Below are positions 25,906 to 35,340 of a stretch of DNA of 61,657 nt, piece after piece. Position 1 is the stretch's first letter; the number at the start of each line of letters is the position of its first letter. Origin of the DNA: Candidatus Mediterraneibacter pullicola (GTDB taxonomy: Bacteria > Bacillota > Clostridia > Lachnospirales > Lachnospiraceae). The stretch covers positions 1 through 61,657 of the forward strand of contig DXAK01000034.1 in the NCBI GenBank assembly GCA_019117065.1. Reading direction: 5' to 3'. The notes below the pieces were generated by a model, which was not told the DNA's origin, ran no database searches, and saw only the letters and a list, made by a program, of their open reading frames with translations. A program made the translations under genes and the position numbers.

Positions 25906-26381
25906 TGACAAAGGATGTATTAGTCAGTATTTCAGGAAAGCATATTGACATTATGAATGGAATGGCGCAGGAATATGCAGGGGAAGACGACGGGATCGAG
26001 GTTGTGACTCCGGCAAGTTATTATCTGCGCAATGGCAAACACTATATCATCTACGATGAAGTGGTTGAGGGAATGGCGGGAGCGATACGCAACAAGATTA
26101 AGATCACAGGAACAGATGTGGTAGAGATTATGCGAAGCGGCTTGTCAAGCTCTCATATGGTATTTGAGAAAAATAAAAAGAATCTTACATATTACCGCAC
26201 GCCTTTCGGGCAGATGCTTGTGGGAGTGAATACAAGGAATATGGAGATCAACGTGGGAGAGAATAAGATTAACGTGCTTGTAGATTACGAACTTGATGTG
26301 AATCATGAACCCATGGCGGACTGTAAGATCAAGATGAATATTATGTCAAAAAATAACGGTGATTTTTCCGTTCTCAGTTAG
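25905..26381 (+). CDS. DUF1934 family beta-barrel protein
   Basis: 158 aa. Alternating strands such as 'HYIIYDEVVEGMAGAIRNKIKI', 'VVEIMRSGLSSSHMVFEKNKKNL' and 'NKINVLVDYELDVNH' match the DUF1934 family, a lipocalin-like fold found beside murI or argS in many Firmicutes. Function is unknown. The start overlaps the murI stop by one base. Its last codons form the left arm of the terminator. Confidence 0.8.
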   Translation: MTKDVLVSISGKHIDIMNGMAQEYAGEDDGIEVVTPASYYLRNGKHYIIYDEVVEGMAGAIRNKIKITGTDVVEIMRSGLSSSHMVFEKNKKNLTYYRTPFGQMLVGVNTRNMEINVGENKINVLVDYELDVNHEPMADCKIKMNIMSKNNGDFSVLS

Positions 26382-26405
26382 AGAGGGAAAAGATCACCGT
26401 TGTTT
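26355..26405. terminator. Bidirectional terminator overlapping the DUF1934 stop
   Basis: AACGGTGATTTTTCC (26355-26369) pairs with GGAAAAGATCACCGTT (26386-26401) apart from one bulged base. T-rich sequence follows on both strands. It serves the DUF1934 gene and the convergent small membrane protein. Confidence 0.8.
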
Positions 26406-26408
26406 TCA

Positions 26409-26843
26409 TTATCTGCGGAACAGGCCTTTTTTCTTCTTCTGCGGCGCTTCGATAGATCCGCCTCTTACGCTTTTGATCCCGGTTATGTAGAGACCGCTTA
26501 CAACTGCTTTGATCTCCTTTTTTACAGGGATGACATCAAATACCTTGTTCTCACACATAAGTGTCATGATCTTCGGTCCGACTTTTGCTTTTACGATCGG
26601 AACTTTTGTCCGCCTTAAATATTTCGGAGTGTTCTCAACCACTGTGGCTGGGAGCCCCGCTTCCTTTAGTTTCATTTTCTTTTTATCGATGACGAGCATG
26701 CTGATCGTCTGCGCCACAGCATCCATCTGTTCCTGCTGTTCCGCCTGCTTCTTTTCTGCCCGTTTCCCGAAAATATAAAGGGCGATGCACGCCGCGATCA
26801 GCAGCACGAGGATGACGATCAGTACAATAGTTAATGGACTCAC
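26409..26843 (-). CDS. Single-pass membrane protein of unknown function
   Basis: 144 aa. One N-terminal transmembrane helix (residues about 3-26, 'LTIVLIVILVLLIAACIALY') precedes a charged stretch and a soluble domain of about 90 residues with 'MLVIDKKKMKLKEAGLP' and 'KVFDVIPVKKEIKAVVSGLY'. The end is strongly basic (KKKKGLFRR). No catalytic motif is seen. It looks like a conserved Lachnospiraceae protein with a cytoplasmic C-terminus. The start ATG at 26841-26843 has an AGGAGG site on the minus strand. Confidence 0.7.
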   Translation of the reverse strand: MSPLTIVLIVILVLLIAACIALYIFGKRAEKKQAEQQEQMDAVAQTISMLVIDKKKMKLKEAGLPATVVENTPKYLRRTKVPIVKAKVGPKIMTLMCENKVFDVIPVKKEIKAVVSGLYITGIKSVRGGSIEAPQKKKKGLFRR

Positions 26844-26961
26844 GGTATAATCCTCCTAAATATTAAATTTCCGCTTTTGCGCAAGTAGTATTGTACCATT
26901 GTTTTTGGGTGAGTGCAAGCAATTCAGCATATTTGAAGGCTGATTTCAGTACATTTGGGGT

Positions 26962-26990
26962 TTGCTTTTTAGGGGTTAAACAGGTATACT
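26962..26990 (+). promoter_or_regulatory. Promoter of cls
   Basis: TTGCTT (26962-26967), a 17-bp spacer and TATACT (26985-26990), about 110 bp before the cls start. Confidence 0.6.
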
Positions 26991-27102
26991 GTTAGAAGTA
27001 ACGCCGGCGGAGATATATCATTTTGGTATATTGAAGGTGCAGTGAGGGCCGGTGTGTTGTTTTTAACATCGTTAAGATGTTGTTGCAAAAAGGAGTTTTA
27101 TC

Positions 27103-28578
27103 ATGGCAGAAATGATTTGGAACGGAGCGGTGACAGTCTATGATTTTATCATGGACAATATTGTCATCATAAATATCCTCTTTGCGCTTATTATCGTGTT
27201 CTTTCAGAGGAGATCTCCGCAGACAGTATGGACATGGCTGCTTCTGCTGTATTTTATACCAATATTAGGATTTATTCTCTATCTGGTAATCGGTCAGGAT
27301 TTTCACAAGAGCAGGATGTTTAAGGCAAAGGAGATAGAGGGTGAACTGAAATATGCTGTGCGCCGTCAGGAAGAGACGATCTACCGCAAGAGGCTCCGTC
27401 TGGCAAATCCGGAAATGGCGAGATTTAAGGATCTGATCCTGTATAACCTGGAAGCTGGGGAAGCGGTGCTTACAGATAATAACGATGTCAGGATTTATAC
27501 GGACGGGAAAGCAAAGTTCCGCGCTCTCATTGAGGAAATGAGACAAGCCAAACGCTATATTCATATGCAGTATTATATCATCCGCAATGATGAGCTGTGG
27601 GCGGAGATTGAGAAGGTGCTGATTGAGAAGGCGAGAGAGGGCGTGGAAGTGCGAGTCCTATTTGACAGTATGGGTTGCCGTACCATGAAAAACAGGGACT
27701 GGGAACGGTTGGAGAAAGAGGGAATACTTGTAGCGGAGTTCTTCCCCGCGCTTCTGGGCCAGCTTCAGCTCCGTGTGAACTACCGTAACCACAGGAAGAT
27801 CGTAGTCATAGACGGGAGGATCGGTTTTGTGGGCGGATTCAATGTGGGAAGAGAATATATTGGAAGAGATAAGAAGTTCGGCTATTGGAGAGATACCCAT
27901 CTGTGCATAGAAGGGGCGGCTGTGACTTCGCTGGCGGTCCGCTTTGTGCTGGACTGGAACTATGCGGCAAAGGAGAACTTATTCCTTGAGGACACGCTGT
28001 TTGAGATTCCACAGTATGTAAGGAACGGGCGGGACCCCATACAGATCATATCCAGCGGACCGGACTCACAGATAAAAACAATCCACGACAACTATCTGCG
28101 GTTAATTCACAGTGCGAAAGATCATGTCTATATTCAGACGCCGTATTTCATACCAGATGAATCTATACTGGACGCGCTGAAGATTGCCGCAAGATCGGGA
28201 ATCGATGTGCGCATTATGGTTCCCTGCAAGCCGGATCATCCGTTTGTCTACTGGGCGACTTATTCTTACATAGGCGATATGGTAGCTGCGGGGGCGAAGT
28301 GTTATGTGTATAATAACGGGTTCCTCCATGCAAAGACGCTGAGTGTGGATGGAATGGTAGCATGTGTGGGAACTGCGAATATGGATATCCGTAGTTTTGG
28401 ATTAAACTTTGAAGTCAATGCGGTCATTTACAGTGAGCGGACAGTGCAGCGTCTGGAACGGGCATTTGAGAATGACATGACACAGTCTACGCAGGTGACG
28501 AGAAAGGTATATGATGAGAGAAGCCTCATTATTAAGGGGAAAGAACAGTTTTCCCGGCTGTTATCCCCGCTTTTATAA
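27103..28578 (+). CDS. cls: Cardiolipin synthase
   Basis: 491 aa. Two N-terminal transmembrane helices ('IVIINILFALIIVFFQ' and 'LLLYFIPILGFILYLVIG') are followed by two phospholipase D domains with HKD motifs: 'HRKIVVIDGRIGFVGGFN' at about 225 and 'HAKTLSVDGMVACVGTANMD' at about 410. The enzyme condenses two phosphatidylglycerol molecules into cardiolipin at the membrane. Length matches Firmicute Cls. The start follows AAAAAGGAG. It may be co-transcribed with the lipoprotein gene 39 bp downstream. Confidence 0.95.
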   Translation: MAEMIWNGAVTVYDFIMDNIVIINILFALIIVFFQRRSPQTVWTWLLLLYFIPILGFILYLVIGQDFHKSRMFKAKEIEGELKYAVRRQEETIYRKRLRLANPEMARFKDLILYNLEAGEAVLTDNNDVRIYTDGKAKFRALIEEMRQAKRYIHMQYYIIRNDELWAEIEKVLIEKAREGVEVRVLFDSMGCRTMKNRDWERLEKEGILVAEFFPALLGQLQLRVNYRNHRKIVVIDGRIGFVGGFNVGREYIGRDKKFGYWRDTHLCIEGAAVTSLAVRFVLDWNYAAKENLFLEDTLFEIPQYVRNGRDPIQIISSGPDSQIKTIHDNYLRLIHSAKDHVYIQTPYFIPDESILDALKIAARSGIDVRIMVPCKPDHPFVYWATYSYIGDMVAAGAKCYVYNNGFLHAKTLSVDGMVACVGTANMDIRSFGLNFEVNAVIYSERTVQRLERAFENDMTQSTQVTRKVYDERSLIIKGKEQFSRLLSPLL

Positions 28579-28617
28579 ATACAGTAACTAATAAGACAGA
28601 TAAAGGAGAAGTAGAAA

Positions 28618-29682
28618 ATGAAAAAGAAAATTATAGTAGCGGCAGTTGCTGCTATGGCGGCAATTGCGCTTGTAGGATGTGGCAATGAGTTATCTAATGA
28701 ATATGTGGTTGTAGAAAAGTATAAAGGGCTTGAGATACCGAAGAGCGAAGCGGCTGAAGTGACGGAAGAGGAGGTCGAGCAGGCGATACAGGCAAACCTT
28801 CAGGGAACAGCGGAGTCAGTGCCAGTGACAGGCCGGGCAGCTCAGACTGGAGACTGGGTGAACATTGATTATACAGGATATGTAGACGGAGTAGCATTTG
28901 ACGGAGGAACTGCTCAGGGACAGAGCCTTCAGCTTGGCTCAGGGACATATATTGGCGCCAGCGGGGAGTATGAGGGATTTGAAGACCAGATCGAAGGACA
29001 TCAGACAGGAGATGAGTTTGATATCACCGTTCAATTCCCGGAAAATTATTCTGCCGACATGGCAGGAAAGGTAGCTGATTTCCACATTGTTCTCAATGAG
29101 ATTTATACGGAGAATATTCCGGAGCTGACTGATGAATGGGTTATGGCAAACAGTGAAGGCGCAAAGACGGTTGAGGAATACAGAGATGAGATCCGTGATC
29201 AGATTGAGGAAAATGCAGACATGACAGCAGAGTCTGAGATGGCACAGGCTGCCTGGGATGCGCTGATGGAAAACGTGGAGGTAAAGAAATACCCCCAAGA
29301 AAGTGTGGACAAGCAGATTGAGCAGGCGAAAGAGCAGTATGTCCAGCTTGCGGAGCTTTATGGTACGACACTGGAAGACTTGCTTGAAACACAATTTATG
29401 ACTACAGAAGAAGAATTTAATGAGATGCTTAAAGAGTCTGCACAGGAGTCTGCGGCATTCGATGAAGCGGTGAAGCTGATTGCGGATAAGGAAAACCTTA
29501 CGTTGTCCGATAAAGAGTATGAAGAAAAGATTGCTGAGTATGCCAAGGAGTACGGCATGGGCGTGGATGAGTATAAGGAGCAGATCGGGGAAGAACTGCT
29601 GAAAAATACGATTCTAAGAGAGACAGTGGTGGACTATTTAATAAAAGAGTGTGTTCAGGTAGAGCAGAGCGGCACGGAGTAA
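28618..29682 (+). CDS. Trigger-factor-like lipoprotein with FKBP domain
   Basis: 354 aa. A lipoprotein signal ends in the lipobox 'ALVGC' at residues about 18-22, so the protein should be anchored on the outer face of the membrane. An FKBP-type prolyl isomerase domain follows (about 65-165: 'GDWVNIDYTGYVDGVAFDGG', 'FEDQIEGHQTGDEFDI', 'FPENYSADMAGK'). The rest resembles the substrate-binding C-terminal domain of trigger factor ('YPQESVDKQIEQ', 'LKNTILRETVVDYLIKECV'). The N-terminal ribosome-binding domain of cytosolic trigger factor is absent. It probably helps fold secreted proteins, much as PrsA does in other Firmicutes. Start follows AAAGGAGAAG. Confidence 0.88.
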   Translation: MKKKIIVAAVAAMAAIALVGCGNELSNEYVVVEKYKGLEIPKSEAAEVTEEEVEQAIQANLQGTAESVPVTGRAAQTGDWVNIDYTGYVDGVAFDGGTAQGQSLQLGSGTYIGASGEYEGFEDQIEGHQTGDEFDITVQFPENYSADMAGKVADFHIVLNEIYTENIPELTDEWVMANSEGAKTVEEYRDEIRDQIEENADMTAESEMAQAAWDALMENVEVKKYPQESVDKQIEQAKEQYVQLAELYGTTLEDLLETQFMTTEEEFNEMLKESAQESAAFDEAVKLIADKENLTLSDKEYEEKIAEYAKEYGMGVDEYKEQIGEELLKNTILRETVVDYLIKECVQVEQSGTE

Positions 29683-29721
29683 GAGGTTGTATTGGCAAGA
29701 AATCAATTTTGAAGGAGGGAT

Positions 29722-30597
29722 ATGATGAAACTGGAAAATGAGAGGCTGTGTATCGCAATCTCGGAGCAGGGGGCGGAAGTGACGCGGATCTATGATAAGA
29801 AGAGAGGAATTGAACTTCTGTGGAATGCAGATCCGGCATATTGGAAGAGACATTCTCCAATCCTTTTCCCGAATGTGGGGAAGACCTACCGCAATACTGT
29901 AAGGATCAATGGAACGCAGTATCCTACGTCCCAGCATGGATTTGCAAGAGACAATATGTTTAAATGTATCAGTGTAAAAGAAAAGGAAGCCTCCTTTTTG
30001 TTTCTTTCAAATGAAGAGACGAAAGAAGTCTATCCCTTTGAGTTTGAGCTGGTGATTACCTATACGCTGGAAAAAAACATGCTTCATGTGAAGTGGGAAG
30101 TGAAAAATCCGGGGAATGAGACAATGTATTTTACAATTGGCGGCCACCCGGCATTTTGTTTCGCAAAAGACGGAGAAAAAAAGACAGATTATGTCTTGAG
30201 ATTTCCGGGACAAAAGTCTCTGGATTATATTCTGGTAAATTTGGACGAAGCCGCGGCGGATCCTGAAAAGGTGTATAAATTAGAACTTTCGGGGGAATGC
30301 TGTCCGTTATCTGAGGAGATGTTTGCGAGGGACGCGCTGATTTTTGACGGCGGGCAGATCGAAGAAGTGTGGATTTGCCACAAAGACGGAAGCCCATATG
30401 TGGGAATGAAGTGCGAAGGGTTCCCCAATTTCGGGATTTGGTCTGTGAAGGATGCTCCGTTTGTGTGTCTGGAGCCGTGGATGGGCCGCTGTGATGATGT
30501 GGGATTTGCGGATGAACTTTCCGAGAAACCAAATGTAAATAAGGTAGGCCCGGGAGAAGTGTTTGAACAGAGTTATACGATTGTGGTGGGCAAGTAG
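29722..30597 (+). CDS. Aldose 1-epimerase family protein (LacX-like)
   Basis: 291 aa. The galactose-mutarotase fold is indicated by 'LCIAISEQGAEVTRIYDK', 'LFPNVGKTYRNTVRING', 'QHGFARDNMF', 'FTIGGHPAFCF' and 'CLEPWMGRCDDV'. The two histidines in QHGFARD and GGHPAF fit catalytic positions. This LacX/YihR-type branch probably interconverts alpha and beta forms of hexoses. Two ATGs in tandem follow GGAGGGAT. It is 11 bp before dusB and likely in the same transcript. Confidence 0.88.
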   Translation: MMKLENERLCIAISEQGAEVTRIYDKKRGIELLWNADPAYWKRHSPILFPNVGKTYRNTVRINGTQYPTSQHGFARDNMFKCISVKEKEASFLFLSNEETKEVYPFEFELVITYTLEKNMLHVKWEVKNPGNETMYFTIGGHPAFCFAKDGEKKTDYVLRFPGQKSLDYILVNLDEAAADPEKVYKLELSGECCPLSEEMFARDALIFDGGQIEEVWICHKDGSPYVGMKCEGFPNFGIWSVKDAPFVCLEPWMGRCDDVGFADELSEKPNVNKVGPGEVFEQSYTIVVGK

Positions 30598-30608
30598 AAG
30601 AGGATCTT

Positions 30609-31568
30609 ATGAAAAAACTTAAGATAGGGAATGTAGAACTTGAAAACCGATATATACTCGGACCCATGGCAGGCGTAACAGACCTGCCATTTCGTCTGTT
30701 GTGTAAGGAGCAGGGCGCAGGGCTTTTATGTATGGAAATGGTCAGCGCTAAAGCTATTATGTATAAGAACAGGAATACGGAAAGCCTGCTTGCAATTCAT
30801 CCGGATGAACTCCCGGTTTCACTTCAGCTCTTCGGTTCAGACCCGAAGATCATGAGCGAAATGGCAAAGCAAATTGAGGAACGGCCCTTTGCTATATTGG
30901 ACGTCAACATGGGATGCCCCGTACCTAAAGTTGTGAGGAATGGAGAAGGCTCCGCGCTTATGAAAGAACCGAAACTGGTGTATGAAATTGTCAGCGCGCT
31001 GGTGAGAGCAGTTCAAAAACCGATTACAGTAAAGATACGAAAAGGATTTGACGATGAGCATGTGAATGCGGTGGAGATCGCGAAGATTATTGAGGAGGCA
31101 GGAGCGGCCGCAGTCGCGGTGCACGGCAGGACAAGAGAGCAGTACTACAGCGGCAAGGCTGATTGGGACATCATACGGAGAGTGAAAGAAGCGGTGTCCA
31201 TCCCTGTGATCGGGAACGGAGATGTGACCAGTCCCCAAAGAGCAGATGAACTGGTACGCTGTACAGGGTGCGACGGCGTTATGATTGCAAGGGGAGCACA
31301 GGGGAACCCGTGGATATTTTCCCAAATGTGTACATGGGAACAGTCGGGAGAAATTCCTACAAAACCGGATAAAGATGATGTATGCCGAATGATCTTGCGT
31401 CATGCGGAATTACAGTTAAAATATAAAGGTGAATATCTGGGGATTCGGGAGATGAGAAAGCACGTGGCATGGTACACGAAAGGAATTAAAGGAGCGTCCA
31501 GATTGCGGGAAAAAGTGAATTTGGTAGAGAGCTTTCAGGAGTTGGAAAATCTCTTGACATCACTATAG
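30609..31568 (+). CDS. dusB: tRNA-dihydrouridine synthase
   Basis: 319 aa. It reduces uridines in the tRNA D-loop using FMN and NADPH. TIM-barrel signatures are 'GPMAGVTDLPFR', 'NMGCPVPKVVRNGEGSALM' with the catalytic Cys, 'VKIRKGFDD', 'VHGRTREQYYSGKADW' and 'GNGDVTSPQRADEL'. Length and gene order, dusB-greA-lysS, are typical of Clostridia. The greA promoter overlaps its last codons. Confidence 0.95.
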   Translation: MKKLKIGNVELENRYILGPMAGVTDLPFRLLCKEQGAGLLCMEMVSAKAIMYKNRNTESLLAIHPDELPVSLQLFGSDPKIMSEMAKQIEERPFAILDVNMGCPVPKVVRNGEGSALMKEPKLVYEIVSALVRAVQKPITVKIRKGFDDEHVNAVEIAKIIEEAGAAAVAVHGRTREQYYSGKADWDIIRRVKEAVSIPVIGNGDVTSPQRADELVRCTGCDGVMIARGAQGNPWIFSQMCTWEQSGEIPTKPDKDDVCRMILRHAELQLKYKGEYLGIREMRKHVAWYTKGIKGASRLREKVNLVESFQELENLLTSL

Positions 31569-31582
31569 AGTTTAGTTATAAT
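31554..31582 (+). promoter_or_regulatory. Promoter of greA-lysS inside the end of dusB
   Basis: Consensus TTGACA (31554-31559), a 17-bp spacer and TATAAT (31577-31582). It should give strong constitutive transcription of greA and lysS. Confidence 0.9.
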
Positions 31583-31680
31583 ATTGAAATTGTGAAATAG
31601 ACTAGAATAAAAGTGTACAAGATATCCAAGTCTGTGCATGAAATATACAAAATGCAAAGAAACAGAAAGGAAGCATTACC

Positions 31681-32166
31681 ATGGCAGAGGCAAAAAAACG
31701 ATTACTTACTTATGCCGGATTGAAGGCGCTTGAGGATGAGCTTGAGAATCTCAAAGTCGTCAAGAGAAAGGAAGTCGCTGAGAAGATCAAAGAGGCGAGA
31801 GAGCAGGGAGACCTTTCCGAAAACGCAGAGTATGATGCGGCGAAGGATGAGCAGAGAGACATCGAGGCCCGTATCGAAGAATTGGAGAATATTTTAAAGA
31901 ATGCAGAAGTGGTTGTTGAGGATGAGGTCGATCTTGACAAGATCAACGTGGGATGTACGGTAAAGGTATTCGACGTCACATATGATGAGGGGATGGAGTT
32001 TAAGATCGTCGGTTCCACAGAGGCAAACAGCTTAGAGGGCAAGATCTCCAACGAATCCCCGGTGGGGCAGGCGCTGATGGGAAAGAAAGCGGGAGACACT
32101 GTTACAGTGGAGACACAGGCGGGAGATATCCAGTACAAGATCCTCGAGATCAGCCGTTCAAAGTAA
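31681..32166 (+). CDS. greA: Transcription elongation factor GreA
   Basis: 161 aa. It rescues backtracked RNA polymerase by stimulating transcript cleavage. The N-terminal coiled coil carries the conserved tip '[19 protein letters not shown]', and the C-terminal FKBP-like domain ends '[12 protein letters not shown]'. Start ATG follows AGAAAGGAAGC. lysS lies 68 bp downstream beyond an intercistronic hairpin. Confidence 0.97.
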   Translation: MAEAKKRLLTYAGLKALEDELENLKVVKRKEVAEKIKEAREQGDLSENAEYDAAKDEQRDIEARIEELENILKNAEVVVEDEVDLDKINVGCTVKVFDVTYDEGMEFKIVGSTEANSLEGKISNESPVGQALMGKKAGDTVTVETQAGDIQYKILEISRSK

Positions 32167-32181
32167 ACACAGTTCATGATA

Positions 32182-32207
32182 CAGACCTCTTTTTTATAAG
32201 AGGTCTG
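32182..32207 (+). other. Hairpin between greA and lysS
   Basis: Perfect 9-bp stem CAGACCTCT (32182-32190) and AGAGGTCTG (32199-32207) with a T-rich loop. No T run follows, so it is more likely an RNA-processing or stabilising hairpin than a terminator. Confidence 0.55.
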
Positions 32208-32234
32208 AATTCGCTTGTAAGGAGGAAGTAAAAA

Positions 32235-33725
32235 GTGGCACAGGAGCAGAAAAACGTACAGGAACCGGATCTGAATCAGTTGAGAAAGGTGCGCCGTGAG
32301 AAACTCTCAGAGCTTCAGGAAAGCGGCAGAGATCCGTTTGTCATCACAAAATACGAGCAGACACACCACAGTCAGGAGATCAAGGATCACTTCGACGAGC
32401 TGGAAGGGAAAAAAGTATCCATAGCGGGACGCATGATGTCTAAGCGAGTGATGGGAAAGGCTTCCTTCTGCAATGTTCAGGATCTGAAAGGGAATATTCA
32501 ATCCTATGTGGCAAGAGACAGCGTAGGCGAGGAGAACTATAAAGAATTTAAGAAACTGGATGTGGGCGATGTGGTCGGAATCGAGGGCGAAGTGTTCCGC
32601 ACAAAGACAGGGGAGATGTCCATTCATGCGTCGCACGTGGAACTGCTCTCTAAGAGCCTTCAGATTCTTCCAGAGAAATTCCACGGCCTGACGAACACAG
32701 ATATCCGTTACCGTCAGAGATATGTGGATCTGATTATGAACCCGGAGGTGAAGGACACCTTCATCAAACGCTCGAAGATTTTGAGCGCGATCCGCAGATA
32801 TCTGGACGGGAAAGGTTTCATGGAAGTGGAGACACCCATGCTGGTGAGCAATGCAGGCGGCGCTGCGGCGAGACCGTTTGAGACGCATTTTAATGCCTTA
32901 GATGAGGACTTTAAACTCCGTATTTCTTTAGAGCTGTACTTAAAGAGGCTGATTGTAGGCGGTATGGAAAGAGTGTATGAGATCGGACGCGTGTTCCGAA
33001 ACGAAGGGCTTGACACAAGGCACAATCCGGAATTTACACTCATGGAGCTGTATCAGGCATACACGGATTATAACGGGATGATGGATCTGACGGAAAACCT
33101 GTACCGCCATGTGGCGCAGGAAGTACTCGGCACGACGAAGATCACCTACAATGGCGTGGAGATGGATCTCGGGAAGCCGTTCGAGCGTATCACCATGGTG
33201 GATGCAGTGAAGAAATACGCGGGTGTAGACTGGAATGAAGTGGAAACACTGGAGCAGGCGAGAGAACTTGCGAAAAAATACAATGTAGAGTTTGAGGAGC
33301 GCCACAAAAAGGGCGACATCCTCTCCCTCTTCTTTGAGGAGTACGCAGAGGAGCACCTGATCCAGCCCACATTTGTAACAGATCACCCGATTGAGATCTC
33401 TCCGCTCACAAAGAAAAAGCCGGAGAACCCGGATTATGTGGAGCGTTTTGAGTTTTTCATGAACGGCTGGGAGATGGCGAACGCATACTCTGAGCTCAAT
33501 GACCCCATTGACCAGAGAGCCAGATTCAAGGCTCAGGAAGAGCTTCTAGCGCAGGGCGACGAGGAAGCGAACACCACAGACGAGGACTTCCTAAATGCTC
33601 TTGAGATCGGTATGCCCCCGACGGGCGGTATCGGATTTGGTATCGACAGAATGTGCATGCTTATGACTGACAGTGCGGCGATCAGGGACGTACTCCTGTT
33701 CCCGACAATGAAGAGCAAGGAATAA
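32235..33725 (+). CDS. lysS: Lysyl-tRNA synthetase catalytic core, cut short by an integrated element
   Basis: 496 aa from GTG 32235 (AAGGAGGAAG before it). The N-terminal OB anticodon domain and the class II core are complete: '[20 protein letters not shown]', '[20 protein letters not shown]' and the final '[16 protein letters not shown]'. It charges tRNA-Lys. The 3' end is altered: the 19-bp repeat at 33699-33717 is the left end of an integrated element, and the last two codons (AAG GAA) and stop TAA come from the element. Without it, the frame would run on from 'LFPTMKS' into 'IGGKSS...' at 40178-40645 and make a 646-aa enzyme with a C-terminal tRNA-binding domain. The core alone matches the ~495-aa LysRS of other bacteria, so it is probably active. 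Confidence 0.95.
   Translation: MAQEQKNVQEPDLNQLRKVRREKLSELQESGRDPFVITKYEQTHHSQEIKDHFDELEGKKVSIAGRMMSKRVMGKASFCNVQDLKGNIQSYVARDSVGEENYKEFKKLDVGDVVGIEGEVFRTKTGEMSIHASHVELLSKSLQILPEKFHGLTNTDIRYRQRYVDLIMNPEVKDTFIKRSKILSAIRRYLDGKGFMEVETPMLVSNAGGAAARPFETHFNALDEDFKLRISLELYLKRLIVGGMERVYEIGRVFRNEGLDTRHNPEFTLMELYQAYTDYNGMMDLTENLYRHVAQEVLGTTKITYNGVEMDLGKPFERITMVDAVKKYAGVDWNEVETLEQARELAKKYNVEFEERHKKGDILSLFFEEYAEEHLIQPTFVTDHPIEISPLTKKKPENPDYVERFEFFMNGWEMANAYSELNDPIDQRARFKAQEELLAQGDEEANTTDEDFLNALEIGMPPTGGIGFGIDRMCMLMTDSAAIRDVLLFPTMKSKE
33699..33717. repeat. Left attachment repeat in lysS
   Basis: TTCCCGACAATGAAGAGCA, identical to 40169-40187. It encodes the FPTMKS part of lysS, at the border between the catalytic core and the appended domain. 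Confidence 0.92.
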
Positions 33726-33785
33726 AAAACAGCGTAAAATCAAAGGATTTTAAAGGTTTAAGCTCCTAAAAATGTATAAATAGCC

Positions 33786-33814
33786 TTGAAAGTGTAGTAA
33801 ATTCGTAGTATGCT
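33786..33814 (+). promoter_or_regulatory. Promoter of the integrase
   Basis: TTGAAA (33786-33791), a 17-bp spacer and TATGCT (33809-33814). GTAGTA-containing repeats around it (33794, 33806, 33832) may be integrase arm sites. Confidence 0.6.
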
Positions 33815-33865
33815 AATACTAGAAGATGTAGTAAAAGGCGATTTATACAGAAAGGAGCTTTTTTT

Positions 33866-35074
33866 ATGGCTGGACAAAAACGGACGAAAACACAGTATAA
33901 ATGTATATATTTCAACGAAGACACAAAAAAGTATGATGTTAAGTATAATTTTAGAGTATATGATCCGCTGACAAAGAAAAACAAGTCAAAATCAAAATGG
34001 ATATATAATCAGCGGACTATCGGCGAAGCAAAGAAAGCACTGGCAGACATGCAAACTGGAAAGGTTAAAGCTGATTCTAAAGAAATAACGCTGGCGGGAG
34101 CATTTGATCTTTGGAAGATAAAGGCACAAGGGCAGAATTACAGTCCTGTGACAATTAACAATACGGAACAGCAAATGCGGATGATCTATCAGTTTTTGCC
34201 AGAAGATACGAAAATAAAAGACATAACGGAAGATGTATATTACAAATTTGCATCAGACTGTAGAGAGCATGGGTATAGTGATGAGTCTCTGCACAGTATC
34301 AATGCCACATTTAGAAAACTAATCAATCTTGTCTATAAGAAAAAACTTATTTCTGAAAATATACTGCATACAGCGGACAATATTAAAACAAAGCAAAAAG
34401 AGGACTATCGGGTAATCAGCAAAGAGGAATTTGATAAGATTGACGAATACTTTGGAACAAATGAGTTCTGGCGGCTGGGTGTCAATAATTACCCTAAGTA
34501 CAGGCTGCTGTTTAATGTTCTGTATTATACAGGATTGAGGATCGGTGAAGCAATCGCCCTGACTTATAATGATTTTGAACATTTTAATTATTATAAGCAG
34601 GGAGAAGAGCCTATGCAGCTTTATATTCCCTCGTCAGAAAGGGCAAAAGAAGATCATTTGCGGGGAATGAGGATCAGAGTGACAAAAGCCTATGTATCTG
34701 ATCTGAAATTAACAAAAGATCCGAAAAATTTTAAAAAGAGAACGATTCCTCTTTATTCAAGTGTTGAAAGACTTTTTATTTATATCAGGAACAGACATCA
34801 AAGACAGGGGGGCAGTCTTGATGACAGGATTTTTGACTGGGGACATAGTGCATGTGCCGTAATGTTGAAAAAAGCCTGTGATAGTTTGGAACTGCCCAGG
34901 TACACATGTCATGAGTTCAGGCATACATTTATCAGCAATCTTATAAAAAGCGGTGTTCCTCTGCCTGTTATTGAAAAGGTATCGGGCGATACACAGGCAA
35001 CGATCCTGAAAAGATATAGTCATATGTTTGAGAGTGATGAGGTTATGGTTCTGAAAGCTCTCGATAATCTATAA
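33866..35074 (+). CDS. Tyrosine integrase of the element
   Basis: 402 aa, with the three-part layout of phage and Tn916-type integrases: an N-terminal arm-binding region (about 1-65), a core-binding SAM-like domain (about 75-175) and a catalytic domain. Catalytic residues are Arg225 (TGLRIGEA), His349 and Arg352 (HEFRHTF) and Tyr384 (LKRYSHMF). The second His-box usually reads GHTQ; here it is GDTQ, so Asp375 replaces His. It should insert the element at the lysS repeat. It lies 140 bp inside the left end and has its own promoter and the site AGAAAGGAGC. Confidence 0.93.
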   Translation: MAGQKRTKTQYKCIYFNEDTKKYDVKYNFRVYDPLTKKNKSKSKWIYNQRTIGEAKKALADMQTGKVKADSKEITLAGAFDLWKIKAQGQNYSPVTINNTEQQMRMIYQFLPEDTKIKDITEDVYYKFASDCREHGYSDESLHSINATFRKLINLVYKKKLISENILHTADNIKTKQKEDYRVISKEEFDKIDEYFGTNEFWRLGVNNYPKYRLLFNVLYYTGLRIGEAIALTYNDFEHFNYYKQGEEPMQLYIPSSERAKEDHLRGMRIRVTKAYVSDLKLTKDPKNFKKRTIPLYSSVERLFIYIRNRHQRQGGSLDDRIFDWGHSACAVMLKKACDSLELPRYTCHEFRHTFISNLIKSGVPLPVIEKVSGDTQATILKRYSHMFESDEVMVLKALDNL

Positions 35075-35076
35075 GT

Positions 35077-35105
35077 AAAAACTCGGCCGGAGAGGCCGAG
35101 TTTTT
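35077..35105 (+). terminator. Intrinsic terminator after the integrase
   Basis: AAAAACTCGGCC (35077-35088) pairs with GGCCGAGTTTTT (35094-35105) with a five-base loop. Confidence 0.9.
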
Positions 35106-35181
35106 ACATTTGTTTCGTAATACTTCCCCTTTTGAGTTATAAATAAAAATACTGCTGTCTAGTATGTATCACAATAAAGAA

Positions 35182-35340
35182 AGACTTCAATATAGAAGCC
35201 GTGGCAAGCCGATTGAAGTCTGGAGAAATATTTATAATACAGTATATGTTCTTCGCAAAAATGTATTCAAATAATAGGTATTATCTCCAGACTTTAAGGC
35301 AGTGTAGTTGGCATACAGTGTCTTTTTTTATTGAATACAT
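35182..35340. other. Candidate rolling-circle replication origin
   Basis: The 256-bp gap before rep contains three inverted repeats: AGACTTCAAT (35182-35191) with ATTGAAGTCT (35212-35221); GTCTGGAGA (35218-35226) with TCTCCAGAC (35284-35292); and ATGTATTCAA (35261-35270) with TTGAATACAT (35331-35340). They overlap, so the strand can adopt alternative folds. HUH-type Rep proteins nick in such hairpins next to their own gene. No specific nick site can be named. Confidence 0.55.

Noticed and set aside
32182-32207. Terminator between greA and lysS
   Set aside because: A strong stem, but the T residues are in the loop and none follow it; lysS has no separate promoter.
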